Shown here: positions 37,673 to 46,255 of the stretch, piece after piece
Layout of the letters: each line of letters starts with the position of its first letter
Numbering within the stretch: position 1 is the stretch's first letter
NCBI RefSeq assembly: GCF_900476395.1
Contig: NZ_UIHB01000004.1
Location: 368,400 to 432,399, forward strand
Length of the DNA stretch: 64,000 nt
Direction: 5' to 3'
DNA from: Xanthomonas euroxanthea
Lineage (GTDB): Bacteria; Pseudomonadota; Gammaproteobacteria; Xanthomonadales; Xanthomonadaceae
Notes under the pieces: model-generated
Seen by the model: only the letters and a program-made list of their open reading frames with translations
Told to the model about the DNA's origin: nothing
Databases searched by the model: none
Program-made: the position numbers and the translations under genes

Positions 37673-38734
37673 TCAGCGCCCGCCCTGGCGCGGCGGCTGC
37701 GTGCTGGCGCGCCAGGCGTCCAGAAACTGCCGGCGCTTGAGCTTGTCCAGATACACCAGCAGGCCCGGGCCCAGCGGGATCGGGCGGAACGGCGGCTGCG
37801 CCGAGCCGCCACGCCCGCCGGCGGCCGGCAGGATCGGCATCAAGCGCGCCTCGCGCGAAAGCACCTGCTGGCCGCGCGGCGACAGCAGGTAGTCCAGGAA
37901 CCGGCGCGCCTCCGGCGCATGCGGCGCGGTCCTGGGGATCACCGCCGTACGCAAGGCCACCAGCGTGTAGTCCTGCGGCTGCACGATGCCCAGCGGCGCG
38001 CCGGCGTCGATCCGCGTCTGCGCATAGGAGCCCAGCACGTTGTAGGCCAGCAGCAGCTCGCCCCGGCTGACGCGGTCGAGCAAGGTGCCGGTGCGTTCTT
38101 CCAGCCTGACCTGGTTGGCCCCCAACGCGGCCAGCAGCGCACCGGCGATGCTGCCGACCTGCCCGTCCTGGGTGGCGAACAGATAACCCACCCCGCTGCG
38201 CTCAACATCATAGGTGCCGACCCGGCCGCGCAGCGGCGCGTCGGGTGCGCGCAACAGGGCCAGCAGCTGCCGGCGTGTACGCGGCACGCGTGAGGCCGCC
38301 AGCTTGCGCGTGTTGTAGACGATCGCCACCGGCTCGTAACTGATGCCGAATACCTCGTGCCGCCACTGCGCCCACGCCGGCAACGCCTCGGTCTGCGCGG
38401 AGCGATGCGCCAACGCATGACCATCGTTGACCAGCTTGGTCTGCAGATCCATGCTGGCGCTGATCAGCATGTCGGCGGCAGGTGTGGCCTTGCCTGGATG
38501 CAGATAGCGGTCATAGATATCCCAGGCGATCACGTCCTCGTAGATCACCTGGGTGCCCGGATGCAGGCGCTGGTAGTCCTGGATGACCGCGCCGAACACT
38601 TCCAGATCGGTGGAGCCCTGCACGCGCAATTGCGCCTGCACCGGGCCATGCGCGGGAAACACCCGTACATCGCCGGGCGCGGCGCTGGCAGCGCCATGTG
38701 CCAGCAACACCGCCAACAGCAACAGCCTGCGCAT
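37673..38734 (-). CDS. Periplasmic substrate-binding protein, overlapping tctE
   Basis: A 353-residue protein with a signal peptide (MRRLLLLAVLLAHGAASA). The mature part matches the extracellular solute-binding fold of the iron/spermidine class (LRVQGSTDLEVFGAVIQDYQ, PAADMLISASMDLQTKLVND). Its ATG overlaps the TGA of tctE by 4 bases (ATGA), so it is translationally coupled to the sensor kinase. No ABC permease or ATPase gene is near. In other bacteria, TctDE-type systems may use a periplasmic binding protein to sense citrate or tricarboxylates, so a sensing role is plausible; true uptake with distant partners is the alternative. Confidence 0.85.
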   Translation of the reverse strand: MRRLLLLAVLLAHGAASAAPGDVRVFPAHGPVQAQLRVQGSTDLEVFGAVIQDYQRLHPGTQVIYEDVIAWDIYDRYLHPGKATPAADMLISASMDLQTKLVNDGHALAHRSAQTEALPAWAQWRHEVFGISYEPVAIVYNTRKLAASRVPRTRRQLLALLRAPDAPLRGRVGTYDVERSGVGYLFATQDGQVGSIAGALLAALGANQVRLEERTGTLLDRVSRGELLLAYNVLGSYAQTRIDAGAPLGIVQPQDYTLVALRTAVIPRTAPHAPEARRFLDYLLSPRGQQVLSREARLMPILPAAGGRGGSAQPPFRPIPLGPGLLVYLDKLKRRQFLDAWRASTQPPRQGGR

Positions 38735-40119
38735 CACCGCGTCCCTCCAGGAAAATGCAACGAGGCGATCAGCCCGCCGCCGACGCGGTTGCTCAGATCG
38801 ATGCGCCCGCCGTGCGCTTCGACCACGCGCTTGACGATGGCCAGCCCCAGCCCCGCGCCGCCGGCCGGTGCCTCCGGCCCGCGGACGAAACGCTCGAACA
38901 CGCGCTCGGCTTCGGCGGCGGGAATGCCGGGGCCGTGATCGGCGATGGTCAGCACGTGATGGCTGCCGTCGCTGGTGAGCGCCACCTGCAATGGTGCGCC
39001 GGCGCCGTATTTGCAGGCGTTGTCGATCAGGTTCTTCAGCGCCTCGCGCAGCAGCAAGGCATCGCCACGCAGCAGCGCCGGCTGCGGGTCGATCGCCAGG
39101 TGCACGCGCGGGGCGCCGTCGCCACGCGGCAAGGCCTCGTGCAAGGCCTGATGCAGCACCTCGGCCAGATCCACGGTGGCAAAGCGTTGCAGGTTGGCGC
39201 GATGGATCACGCTGGCGTCGCTGAGCAATTGATTGAGCAGCCGGCTCATGTGGCTGGCATTGCGCTCGATCGCCACCAGGCTGCGTTGCATCTCGCGCGG
39301 GTCGTCGTCGTCCATCGCCAGTTGCGCCTGCGCGCGCAAGGCAGCCAGCGGCGTGCGCATCTGGTGCGCGGCTTCGGCCATGAAGGCGCGCAGGGTTTCG
39401 TTGCTGGACGACAGCCGCGCCATGAAGCGATTGAGCGCGGTCACCATCAACTGCATCTCCTGCGGTGCCGGCGCGCTCAGCGGCTTCAGGTCGGAGGGCT
39501 CGCGCCGCGACAGATCGCGCTCGATGCGCTGCAACGGGCGCAGGGCGCGATACACGCCCAGCCACACCAGGCCCAGGGCGAGCAGCGACAGCACGCCGAT
39601 CGCCACCAGCGCGTTGAGCACCACATCGCGTGCCACCGCATCGCGCGCGCGCCGGGTCTGACCGACCTGCACGCGCACCTCGCCCTGCCCGGAGGCCGAT
39701 GCCACCCGATGCATCACCACCGCAAAACGCACCGGCTCGCCGCTGTAGTCGGCATCGAACAGCACCGGCCGCTCGTCGCCGGGCGCGCGCGCCGGCAACG
39801 GCAGCCTGTCCTCGCCGGTGATGGTGCGGCCTTGCGCATCGAACACGCGGTAGAACACGCGGTCTTCCGGTGCCATGCCGAGCAGGTCCAGCGAGGCGTA
39901 CGGCAGATCCACCTGCCAGTCGCCGCCGACCAGCGCCACGCTGTCGATGATCGACAGCGCCGAGGACACCAGCAGATGATCGTAGGAACGGTTGGCGGCG
40001 CGCTCGCCGTAATCGCGGGCGGCAAAGAACAGCACCACCGCGCCCAGCAACGACAGGCTGCCCAGGTACAGCAGCAGGGTGCGCCGGATCGACGGTGCCA
40101 CCATCCGCGGCTCAGCCAT
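38734..40119 (-). CDS. tctE: Sensor histidine kinase TctE
   Basis: A 461-residue inner-membrane kinase. Two helices (residues about 15-32 and 160-185) bracket a periplasmic 2CSK-N-type sensor domain. A HAMP-like segment leads to the HisKA domain with H254 in EAAHQMRTPLAALRAQ. The HATPase has an N-box (LKNLIDNACKYG), G1 (DHGPGIP) and G2 (GAGLGLAIV). It overlaps tctD by 8 bases at its start and the binding-protein gene by 4 at its end, so the three are one operon. TctDE systems control tricarboxylate (citrate) uptake, which fits the porin and CitMHS symporter divergent from this operon. Confidence 0.92.
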   Translation of the reverse strand: MAEPRMVAPSIRRTLLLYLGSLSLLGAVVLFFAARDYGERAANRSYDHLLVSSALSIIDSVALVGGDWQVDLPYASLDLLGMAPEDRVFYRVFDAQGRTITGEDRLPLPARAPGDERPVLFDADYSGEPVRFAVVMHRVASASGQGEVRVQVGQTRRARDAVARDVVLNALVAIGVLSLLALGLVWLGVYRALRPLQRIERDLSRREPSDLKPLSAPAPQEMQLMVTALNRFMARLSSSNETLRAFMAEAAHQMRTPLAALRAQAQLAMDDDDPREMQRSLVAIERNASHMSRLLNQLLSDASVIHRANLQRFATVDLAEVLHQALHEALPRGDGAPRVHLAIDPQPALLRGDALLLREALKNLIDNACKYGAGAPLQVALTSDGSHHVLTIADHGPGIPAAEAERVFERFVRGPEAPAGGAGLGLAIVKRVVEAHGGRIDLSNRVGGGLIASLHFPGGTR

Positions 40120-40813
40120 CGAGGCCGGGCTCCACCGGCGCATGCGGATCGGCTTCCTCGAGTTTGTAGCCGGCCCCGCGCACGGTGACGATGCGCAACG
40201 GCGCGCCCGCCAGCTTGCGACGCAGGCGGCCGACATACAGCTCGATCGCATTGGGCCCGGCATCGTCGTCGAAGCCGAACAAGCCGTTGCCGATCTCGTC
40301 CTTGCCCACCACCTGGCCCAGGCGTCCGATCAGGATCTCGAACAGGCGGTACTCGCGGTTGGGCAACTCGATCGGCGCCCCGTCCAGCACTAGCGTGTGC
40401 GCGGCGTTGTCGAACACGAACCCGCCGATCTGCACCACTTCGCTGGCCTGCCCGCGATTGCGCCGCAGCAGCACCCGGCAACGCGCCTCGAACTCGCGGA
40501 AATCGAACGGCTTGCCCAGGTAATCGTCGGCGCCGACATCCAGCGCCTGCACGCGGTCCTCGATGCCGTCGCGCGCGGTCAGCATCAGCACCGGCGTGGT
40601 ATCGCCACGCTCGCGCATCCCGGCCAGCACACGCAGTCCATCCAGCTTGGGCAGGCCGATATCCAGCACCACCAGATCGAAGCTCTGATAGCGCAGCACG
40701 CTCGCCGCCGCCAGGCCATCGGACTGCCAATCCACCGCATGCCCGCTACGGCGCATGCGCCGCACGATGGCATCGGCGAGATCGGCGTTGTCTTCGACTA
40801 GCAGCAGGCGCAT
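40112..40813 (-). CDS. tctD: Response regulator TctD (OmpR/PhoB type)
   Basis: A 233-residue regulator. The receiver begins MRLLLVEDNADLADAIVRRM with the phosphoacceptor D51 in LVVLDIGLPKLDG and the conserved lysine in YLGKPFDF. The C-terminal winged helix has LPNREYRLFEILIG and RLRRKLAGAPLRIVTVRGAG. It is the first gene of tctD-tctE-binding protein, and is divergent from a porin and citH, its likely targets. The ATG at 40813 gives the usual N-terminus. The spacer upstream carries a GGGAAT inverted repeat. Confidence 0.93.
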   Translation of the reverse strand: MRLLLVEDNADLADAIVRRMRRSGHAVDWQSDGLAAASVLRYQSFDLVVLDIGLPKLDGLRVLAGMRERGDTTPVLMLTARDGIEDRVQALDVGADDYLGKPFDFREFEARCRVLLRRNRGQASEVVQIGGFVFDNAAHTLVLDGAPIELPNREYRLFEILIGRLGQVVGKDEIGNGLFGFDDDAGPNAIELYVGRLRRKLAGAPLRIVTVRGAGYKLEEADPHAPVEPGLDG

Positions 40814-40818
40814 TGGGT

Positions 40819-40941
40819 GGGAATCGGGAATGGGGAATCGGGAATCGGAACAGCAGTTGTCCGCGGCCGGAAGGTAACAGCCCTCGCGGACAAAAGCTCT
40901 TAACGCTCTTGCGATTCCCCATTCCCGACTCCCCATTCCCG
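40819..40941. repeat. GGGAAT-type inverted repeat between tctD and porin
   Basis: The left arm (40819-40849) repeats GGGAATCGGGAATGGGGAAT; the right arm (40912-40941) reads GATTCCCCATTCCCGACTCC, its reverse complement in kind. The arms could pair across about 60 bases. It lies in the divergent tctD/porin promoter region, so it may bear on both transcripts. Confidence 0.8.
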
Positions 40942-41054
40942 CGCCAACGACAGGTCCATGACAGCTTCGCCGGACTAGGCTGCTGCCAACGCGCCGCAGC
41001 GTGCTTGTGCGGTGCATCGCTGAACGTGATTCACACATGTACCTGGGAGGGTCT

Positions 41055-42248
41055 GTGAGCAACGACACCTTGCGTCTGCGCGTCTTCACCGCCTGTGCTG
41101 CGCTGTGCCTGGCACCGGCGGCGCAGGCGGCCGAGGGCGACGGTCCGGTCACCGCCGAGGTGGGTGGGCGCGTGCACTGGGACTTCACCATGTTCGACAA
41201 CGACGAACGTGGCACCCCCGAGCGCAACGACACCCAGTTCCGCCGCGCGTGGCTGGATGTGGCGGGCAAGTTCTACGGCTTCACCTACAAGGCCGAAGCG
41301 GAATTTGCCGGCCTGCAATACGAGTCCGGCAGCCGCGGCATCCTGGCGCGCGATGTGTATGTCGCCAAGAAATTTTCCGCCGGTACGCTGACCGTGGGCC
41401 AGTTCAAGCAGTACTTCTCGCTGGACGACCGCACCGGCTCCAACTACGGCCCGTTCCTGGAACGCGGATATGCGGCCACCACGCTGGCGCCGATCTACCG
41501 CAAGGCGATCTCCTGGCAGGCCAATCGTCCCGATGCAACCTGGTCCACGGCGGCCTACAGCCTGGAAAGCATCGACAACTCCTCCACCAAGGGCGGCGCG
41601 CTCGGCACCCGGCTGACCTTCGCACCGGAGATGGGCGAGGCGCGGCTGCGCCACCTGGGCGTGTCGCTGGCGCACGAGCGCTATTCGCATCCGGGCAGCG
41701 GCGGCGCGGCGCCCCTGCTGATCCGCCCACGCCCGGAAAACGATCTGGCCAACAACAGCCGCATCACCCTGGCGCGCTTTGCCGATGGCCGCGATACCGA
41801 TTTCGACAAATGGTCGTTGGAGTACGCCGAAGTGCTGGGCCCATGGTCGTGGCAGAGCGAATTCAGCGGTGGCCTGCTCGACGACGGCTCCCAGCATGCC
41901 AAGGTGTTGGCCAGCTACGGCCTGGTCAGCTGGTTCGTCACCGGCGAGTCGCGCGGCTACGACCGCAAGACCGGCCGTTTCAGCCGCATCAACACGCCCA
42001 ACCGTCCCTCCGGCGCGTTCGAGCTGGCCCTGCGTTACGACTACATGCGCGGCGACCAGCACCTGGATGGCCAACCCGATTTCATCAACGCCAGCACGCA
42101 GTCGTGGACGCTGGGCGGCAACTGGTACTTCAAGCCGAACCTGCGCGTGATGCTCAATGTGATCGACAGCCGCAACCGCGACCGCAGGGTCGATGCGGTG
42201 GTCGATCACACGCTGGCGGTGACCGGCCGGTTCCAGTACGACTTCTGA
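41055..42248 (+). CDS. OprO/OprP-type porin, citrate locus
   Basis: A 397-residue porin of the Porin_O_P family. The GTG at 41055 is preferred: GGGAGG (41045-41050) lies just before it and the signal peptide (hydrophobic FTACAALCLAPAAQA) has the right length. An ATG at 41037 is the alternative and would add six residues. The mature part is beta-barrel-like and ends in the terminal phenylalanine RFQYDF. It is followed by a CitMHS symporter and lies divergent from tctD. An outer-membrane route for citrate under TctDE control is therefore inferred. Confidence 0.87.
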   Translation: MSNDTLRLRVFTACAALCLAPAAQAAEGDGPVTAEVGGRVHWDFTMFDNDERGTPERNDTQFRRAWLDVAGKFYGFTYKAEAEFAGLQYESGSRGILARDVYVAKKFSAGTLTVGQFKQYFSLDDRTGSNYGPFLERGYAATTLAPIYRKAISWQANRPDATWSTAAYSLESIDNSSTKGGALGTRLTFAPEMGEARLRHLGVSLAHERYSHPGSGGAAPLLIRPRPENDLANNSRITLARFADGRDTDFDKWSLEYAEVLGPWSWQSEFSGGLLDDGSQHAKVLASYGLVSWFVTGESRGYDRKTGRFSRINTPNRPSGAFELALRYDYMRGDQHLDGQPDFINASTQSWTLGGNWYFKPNLRVMLNVIDSRNRDRRVDAVVDHTLAVTGRFQYDF

Positions 42249-42486
42249 TGACGTGCATGCGCGCACCGGCATTCAAGGCGATTGGCAGCACCGGGCGCGT
42301 TGCGCCGCGCAAGCGCACCGTTGCCGTCACTGCTGCTCCGGCGCATCGAAAGCCGTGGCCGGTGCGACACACGACGATGCGCTCAGCCGGCGCTAATGCT
42401 CCGCATCCACGGCATCGCCGCTGCATGCGCAGCGCAGCGGCGCGCTCCACTCTCCCCCTGTTGTATGCCTCGAAGGATGTGCCCGC

Positions 42487-43815
42487 ATGCTGACCGCGCT
42501 CGGTTTCGGAATGGTGATCACCTTCATGTACCTGATCATGAGCAAGCGGCTGTCGCCGCTGGTGGCTCTGATCACGGTGCCGATCGTGTTCGCGCTGCTG
42601 GGCGGCTTCGGCACCGGCATCAACGAGATGATGCTCGACGGCATCAAGAAGATCGCGCCCACCGGCGTGATGCTGATGTTCGCCATCCTCTACTTCGGGG
42701 TGATGATCGACGCCGGCCTGTTCGATCCGCTGGTCGGCCGCATCCTGCGCCTGGTCAAGGGCGATCCGCTGAAGATCGTGATGGGTACGGCGATCCTGGC
42801 GATGCTGATCTCGCTCGACGGCGATGGCTCCACCACCTACATGATCACCGTGTCGGCGATGCTGCCGCTGTACCAGCGCCTGGGCATGAACGCGCTCAAC
42901 CTCACCTGCGTGACCATCCTGGCCAGCGGCGTGATGAACCTGACCCCGTGGGGCGGCCCCACCGCGCGCGCCGCCACCGCCCTGCATGTGGATCCGGCCG
43001 ACGTGTTCGTGCCGCTGGTGCCGGCGATGGCGATGGCGATCGCCGGCATCCTCACGCTGGCCTGGTATCTGGGCATGCGCGAACGGCGCCGCCTGGGCGT
43101 GGTGCGCCTGCCGGCCGACGGCAACTGGCTGGACACCAGCATCCCGGAAGAAAGCGATGCGCTGCCGCGGGTGGAAGACACCGAGGACATGAAGCGGCCC
43201 AAGCTGCTGTGGGTGAACCTGCTGCTGACCCTGGCGCTGATGGCCGCGCTGGTGGTGGGCGTGCTGCCGATGCCGGTGCTGTTCATGATCGGCTTTGCGC
43301 TGGCGCTGATGATCAACTATCCCAACCTGGCCGAGCAGCGCCGCCGCCTGGTCAATCATGCCGGCAATGTGCTGTCGGTGGTGTCGCTGATCTTCGCCGC
43401 CGGCATCTTCACCGGCATCCTGTCCAACACCGGCATGGTCGAAGCGATGTCGCGCAGCTTCCTGGCGGTGATCCCGGACAGCTGGGGCCCGTATCTGGCG
43501 GTGATCACCGCGATCGTCAGCATGCCGTTCACGTTCTTCATGTCCAACGACGCGTTCTACTTCGGCGTGCTGCCGATCCTGTCCGAGGCCGCCGGCCACT
43601 ACGGCATCACCCCGGTGGAAATGGCCCGCGCCTCGCTGGCCGGGCAACCGGTGCATCTGCTCAGCCCGCTGGTGCCATCGACCTACCTGCTGGTCGGCCT
43701 GGCCAAGGTCGACTTCGCCGACCATCAGCGCTTCACGCTGAAGTGGGCAGTGCTGATTTCCCTGCTGATGCTGGCGGGCGGGCTGGTGTTTGGCCTGTTT
43801 CCGTTGGCGCGCTGA
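42487..43815 (+). CDS. citH: CitMHS family metal-citrate/H+ symporter
   Basis: A 442-residue inner-membrane transporter with about twelve hydrophobic helices, in the CitMHS family that takes up citrate complexed with Mg2+ or Ca2+. Family segments include LDGDGSTTYMITVSAMLPL, GVMNLTPWGGPTARAA and MPFTFFMSNDAFYFGVLPIL. A cytoplasmic loop (residues about 210-240) is rich in charged residues. The start MLTALGFGMVITFMYLIMSK is preceded by AAGGA. In X. campestris pv. vesicatoria a homologue, citH, is positively controlled by TctDE, which matches the layout here. It is 238 bases after the porin and probably shares its regulation. Confidence 0.92.
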   Translation: MLTALGFGMVITFMYLIMSKRLSPLVALITVPIVFALLGGFGTGINEMMLDGIKKIAPTGVMLMFAILYFGVMIDAGLFDPLVGRILRLVKGDPLKIVMGTAILAMLISLDGDGSTTYMITVSAMLPLYQRLGMNALNLTCVTILASGVMNLTPWGGPTARAATALHVDPADVFVPLVPAMAMAIAGILTLAWYLGMRERRRLGVVRLPADGNWLDTSIPEESDALPRVEDTEDMKRPKLLWVNLLLTLALMAALVVGVLPMPVLFMIGFALALMINYPNLAEQRRRLVNHAGNVLSVVSLIFAAGIFTGILSNTGMVEAMSRSFLAVIPDSWGPYLAVITAIVSMPFTFFMSNDAFYFGVLPILSEAAGHYGITPVEMARASLAGQPVHLLSPLVPSTYLLVGLAKVDFADHQRFTLKWAVLISLLMLAGGLVFGLFPLAR

Positions 43816-43822
43816 CGCCCGC

Positions 43823-43962
43823 CGGGAATGGGGAATCGGGAGTGGGGAATCGTAAGGGCGGCGCTGTGCTGTCGTGTCGATTACTGACTTCCACATGGAA
43901 ACCCAGAGACCGCAAAGGCGGCTCCTGCGCTACCGATTCCCCACTCCCGATTCCCCATTCCC
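43823..43962. repeat. GGGAAT-type inverted repeat between citH and phbB
   Basis: The left arm (43823-43853) reads GGGAATGGGGAATCGGGAGT and on; the right arm (43933-43962) reads CGATTCCCCACTCCCGATTC and on, nearly its reverse complement. About 80 bases separate them. It may act as a terminator or RNA-stabilising hairpin for citH. Confidence 0.8.
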
Positions 43963-43984
43963 AAACTCCGAAGGAGTTCAAGCA

Positions 43985-44725
43985 ATGACACTTCGCATCG
44001 CATACGTCACCAGCGGCATGGGCAGCGTGGGTACCGCGATCTGCCAGAAGCTGGCGCGCAGCGGGCATACCGTGGTCGCCGGTTGCGGGCCCAATTCGCC
44101 GCGCAAGACCTCCTGGTTGCGCGAGCAACGCGAGCAGGGCTTCGAGTTCGTCGCCTCCGAGGGCAATGCCGCCGATTGGGATTCCACCGTGGCCGCCTTC
44201 GCCAAGGTCAAGGCCGAGGTCGGCGAAATCGATGTGCTGGTCAACAACGCCGGCGGTAGCCGCGACACCTTGTTCCGGCAGATGAGCCGCGACGACTGGA
44301 ACGTGGTGATCGCCAGCAACCTGCACTCGCTGTTCAACATCACCAAGCAGGTGGTCGACGGCATGACCGCGCGCGGTTGGGGACGCATCGTCAACATCGG
44401 CTCGGTCAGTGCGCACAAGGGCCAGATCGGGCAGATCAATTTCGCCACCGCCAAGGCGGCGATGCATGGTTTCAGCCGCGCCCTGGCGCAGGAAGTCGCC
44501 TCGCGTGGGGTCACCGTCAACACCATCTCGCCGGGCTATATCGCCAGCGCCTCGATCAGCAGTTTCCCACCCGACGTGCTCGACCGCCTGGCCACCTCGG
44601 TGCCGATCCGCCGGCTCGGCAAACCGGCCGAAGTCGCCGGGCTGTGCGCCTGGCTCGCCTCCGATGAAGCCGCTTACGTGACCGGCGCCGATTACGCGGT
44701 CAACGGTGGCCTGTACATGGGCTGA
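43985..44725 (+). CDS. phbB: PhaB-like acetoacetyl-CoA reductase (SDR) lacking the catalytic tyrosine
   Basis: A 246-residue short-chain dehydrogenase closest in type to PhaB/PhbB, which reduces acetoacetyl-CoA with NADPH. AGGAG before the ATG at 43985 fixes the start. It shares PhaB landmarks: AGCGPNSPRKTSWLREQ, VNNAGGSRD, GQIGQIN, FSRALAQEVASRGVTVNTIS and the C-terminal GGLYMG. Against PhaB numbering N112, S140 and K157 are kept, but residue 153, the catalytic tyrosine, is phenylalanine (codon TTC, motif NFATAK). The nucleotide-binding loop is also altered (TSGMGSVG). A working ketoreductase is therefore doubtful. No phaA or phaC is adjacent, although the neighbouring citrate genes are on the same strand. 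Confidence 0.88.
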   Translation: MTLRIAYVTSGMGSVGTAICQKLARSGHTVVAGCGPNSPRKTSWLREQREQGFEFVASEGNAADWDSTVAAFAKVKAEVGEIDVLVNNAGGSRDTLFRQMSRDDWNVVIASNLHSLFNITKQVVDGMTARGWGRIVNIGSVSAHKGQIGQINFATAKAAMHGFSRALAQEVASRGVTVNTISPGYIASASISSFPPDVLDRLATSVPIRRLGKPAEVAGLCAWLASDEAAYVTGADYAVNGGLYMG

Positions 44726-45091
44726 GAGACGCCACGAAGACGGCAGGCGGTCTTCAGGTGCGTGCTGACAGCGCGCACGCACCGGCCGGTGAGTGGTACA
44801 TGCCGGTTCCGAACACCGACCGCCGCCAGGCGGGGCGCACCGTCATTGTCATGGGCGCGCTGAAGCTGCACCGCTCCAAGCATCTCCGCTCCAAGCATCA
44901 CCAGATGCAGCCTCACCACACAGCAGCCTCACGCTCGTCGTGGCCGCGGTGATGCACGCCGCGCCTGCCCTGCGCTTGCATGCGGGTGCGTGATGGCGCC
45001 TGACCAGCACGCGCAAGCGACCGCCACTGCGTCGATCAACCCGCCTCCAGTGCGAACTGATTACACTCGGGTTTTTCCGCACTGCGCTGAC
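44726..45091. other. Intergenic region before the LacI regulator
   Basis: About 366 bp. It contains a short direct repeat, CGCTCCAAGCATC at about 44872-44884 and 44888-44900. No hairpin, operator or gene was recognised. It must hold the suxR promoter. Confidence 0.5.
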
Positions 45092-46123
45092 ATGGCCAAA
45101 CCTTCAGAACGCGCCACGCCGGGGCCCCGCCCGCAGATGGCCGACATCGCCCGCATGGCGGGGGTTTCCGAATCCACCGTGTCGCGCGCCCTGGCCGGCA
45201 GCCCGGTGGTGGCCGAGCGGACGCGTGCCTATATCAAGCAGATTGCCGCCGATGCCGGCTACCAGGTCGATCCGATCGCGCGCAGCCTGCGTGCCAAACG
45301 CTCCAATACGGTGAGCGTGGCCGTGCCGATGATGCATGCACTGGACCAGCCGCTGTCGGACCCCTTCATGATGACGATGCTGGCACTGCTGGCCGAGGAA
45401 CTGACCGGGCGCGGCTACAGCATGCTGCTGTCCAAGCTGGACCGGCATCAGGACGGATGGGTGGAACAACTCGCACGCGGCAGCCGCTCCGATGGCGTGA
45501 TCGTGCTGGGGCAAAGCTCCGAGCATGCCGCGCTGGACGAAGCCGCACGCGATGGCCTGCCGATGGCCGTGTGGGGCAGCCGCATCGATGGGCAGTCGTA
45601 CATCAGCGTGGGCAGCGACAATTTCCAGGGCGGCGCGCTGGCCACCGACCATCTGATCGCCAGCGGCCGTCGCCGCATTGCCTTCCTGGGCGATGACCAA
45701 CTGCCCGAGGTTGCGCCGCGCTTTGCCGGCTATCGCCATGCGCTGCAGCGGCACGGGCTGGACTTCGATACGCGGCTGCACGCGCGCAGCCACTTCCTCA
45801 GCGAAGACGCCTACCGCCTCACCCGCGCCATGCTCAAGAAGACCGATCCGCCGGACGGGCTGTTCGCCGCCTCCGATGTGATTGCGGTCGGTGCGATCCG
45901 CGCCCTGGTCGAAGCCGGGCACCGGGTGCCGCAGGACATCTCGCTGGTGGGCTTCGACGATATTCCGCTGGCCGCCTACAGCCAGCCACCGTTGACCACG
46001 GTGCGGCAGGACCTGGGCCTGGCCGCACGCCTGCTGGTGGACCGGCTGCTGGCGCTGATCGGCGGCGAAGCGGTGGAGTCGGTGGAGATGCCGGTGAAGC
46101 TGGTGGTGCGTGAGTCGGCCTGA
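45092..46123 (+). CDS. suxR: LacI family regulator of the sucrose locus (SuxR-like)
   Basis: A 343-residue repressor. The LacI helix-turn-helix is at about residues 14-60 (MADIARMAGVSESTVSRALA, with the hinge following near VDPIARSLRAKRS). The periplasmic-binding-protein-like sugar domain covers residues 70-343. ATG at 45092 is chosen because upstream in-frame codons encode no conserved residues. It opens the sux gene set: convergent with suxC, and close to suxA and suxB. Two identical palindromes (CAATCGATTG) in the suxC/suxA promoter region are likely its operators. Sucrose or a derivative is the expected inducer; this is inferred from locus organisation. Confidence 0.92.
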   Translation: MAKPSERATPGPRPQMADIARMAGVSESTVSRALAGSPVVAERTRAYIKQIAADAGYQVDPIARSLRAKRSNTVSVAVPMMHALDQPLSDPFMMTMLALLAEELTGRGYSMLLSKLDRHQDGWVEQLARGSRSDGVIVLGQSSEHAALDEAARDGLPMAVWGSRIDGQSYISVGSDNFQGGALATDHLIASGRRRIAFLGDDQLPEVAPRFAGYRHALQRHGLDFDTRLHARSHFLSEDAYRLTRAMLKKTDPPDGLFAASDVIAVGAIRALVEAGHRVPQDISLVGFDDIPLAAYSQPPLTTVRQDLGLAARLLVDRLLALIGGEAVESVEMPVKLVVRESA

Positions 46124-46126
46124 GGC

Positions 46127-46164
46127 TGGGATTGGGGATTGGGGAATCGGGAATCGGGAATCGT
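46127..46164. repeat. Single arm of the GGGAAT-type repeat
   Basis: GGGATTGGGGATTGGGGAAT and following copies of GGAATCG lie between convergent suxR and suxC. No matching inverted arm was seen nearby, unlike the three other loci. Confidence 0.7.
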
Positions 46165-46255
46165 AGGAGCGTGTGCCGGCGGCGGGGTGCACGCAATCGG
46201 TTGCTGCTGCCACGTTGCTTTTCTTAGTGCCGCAGTGCGGCACCGCCCCGGCGGG

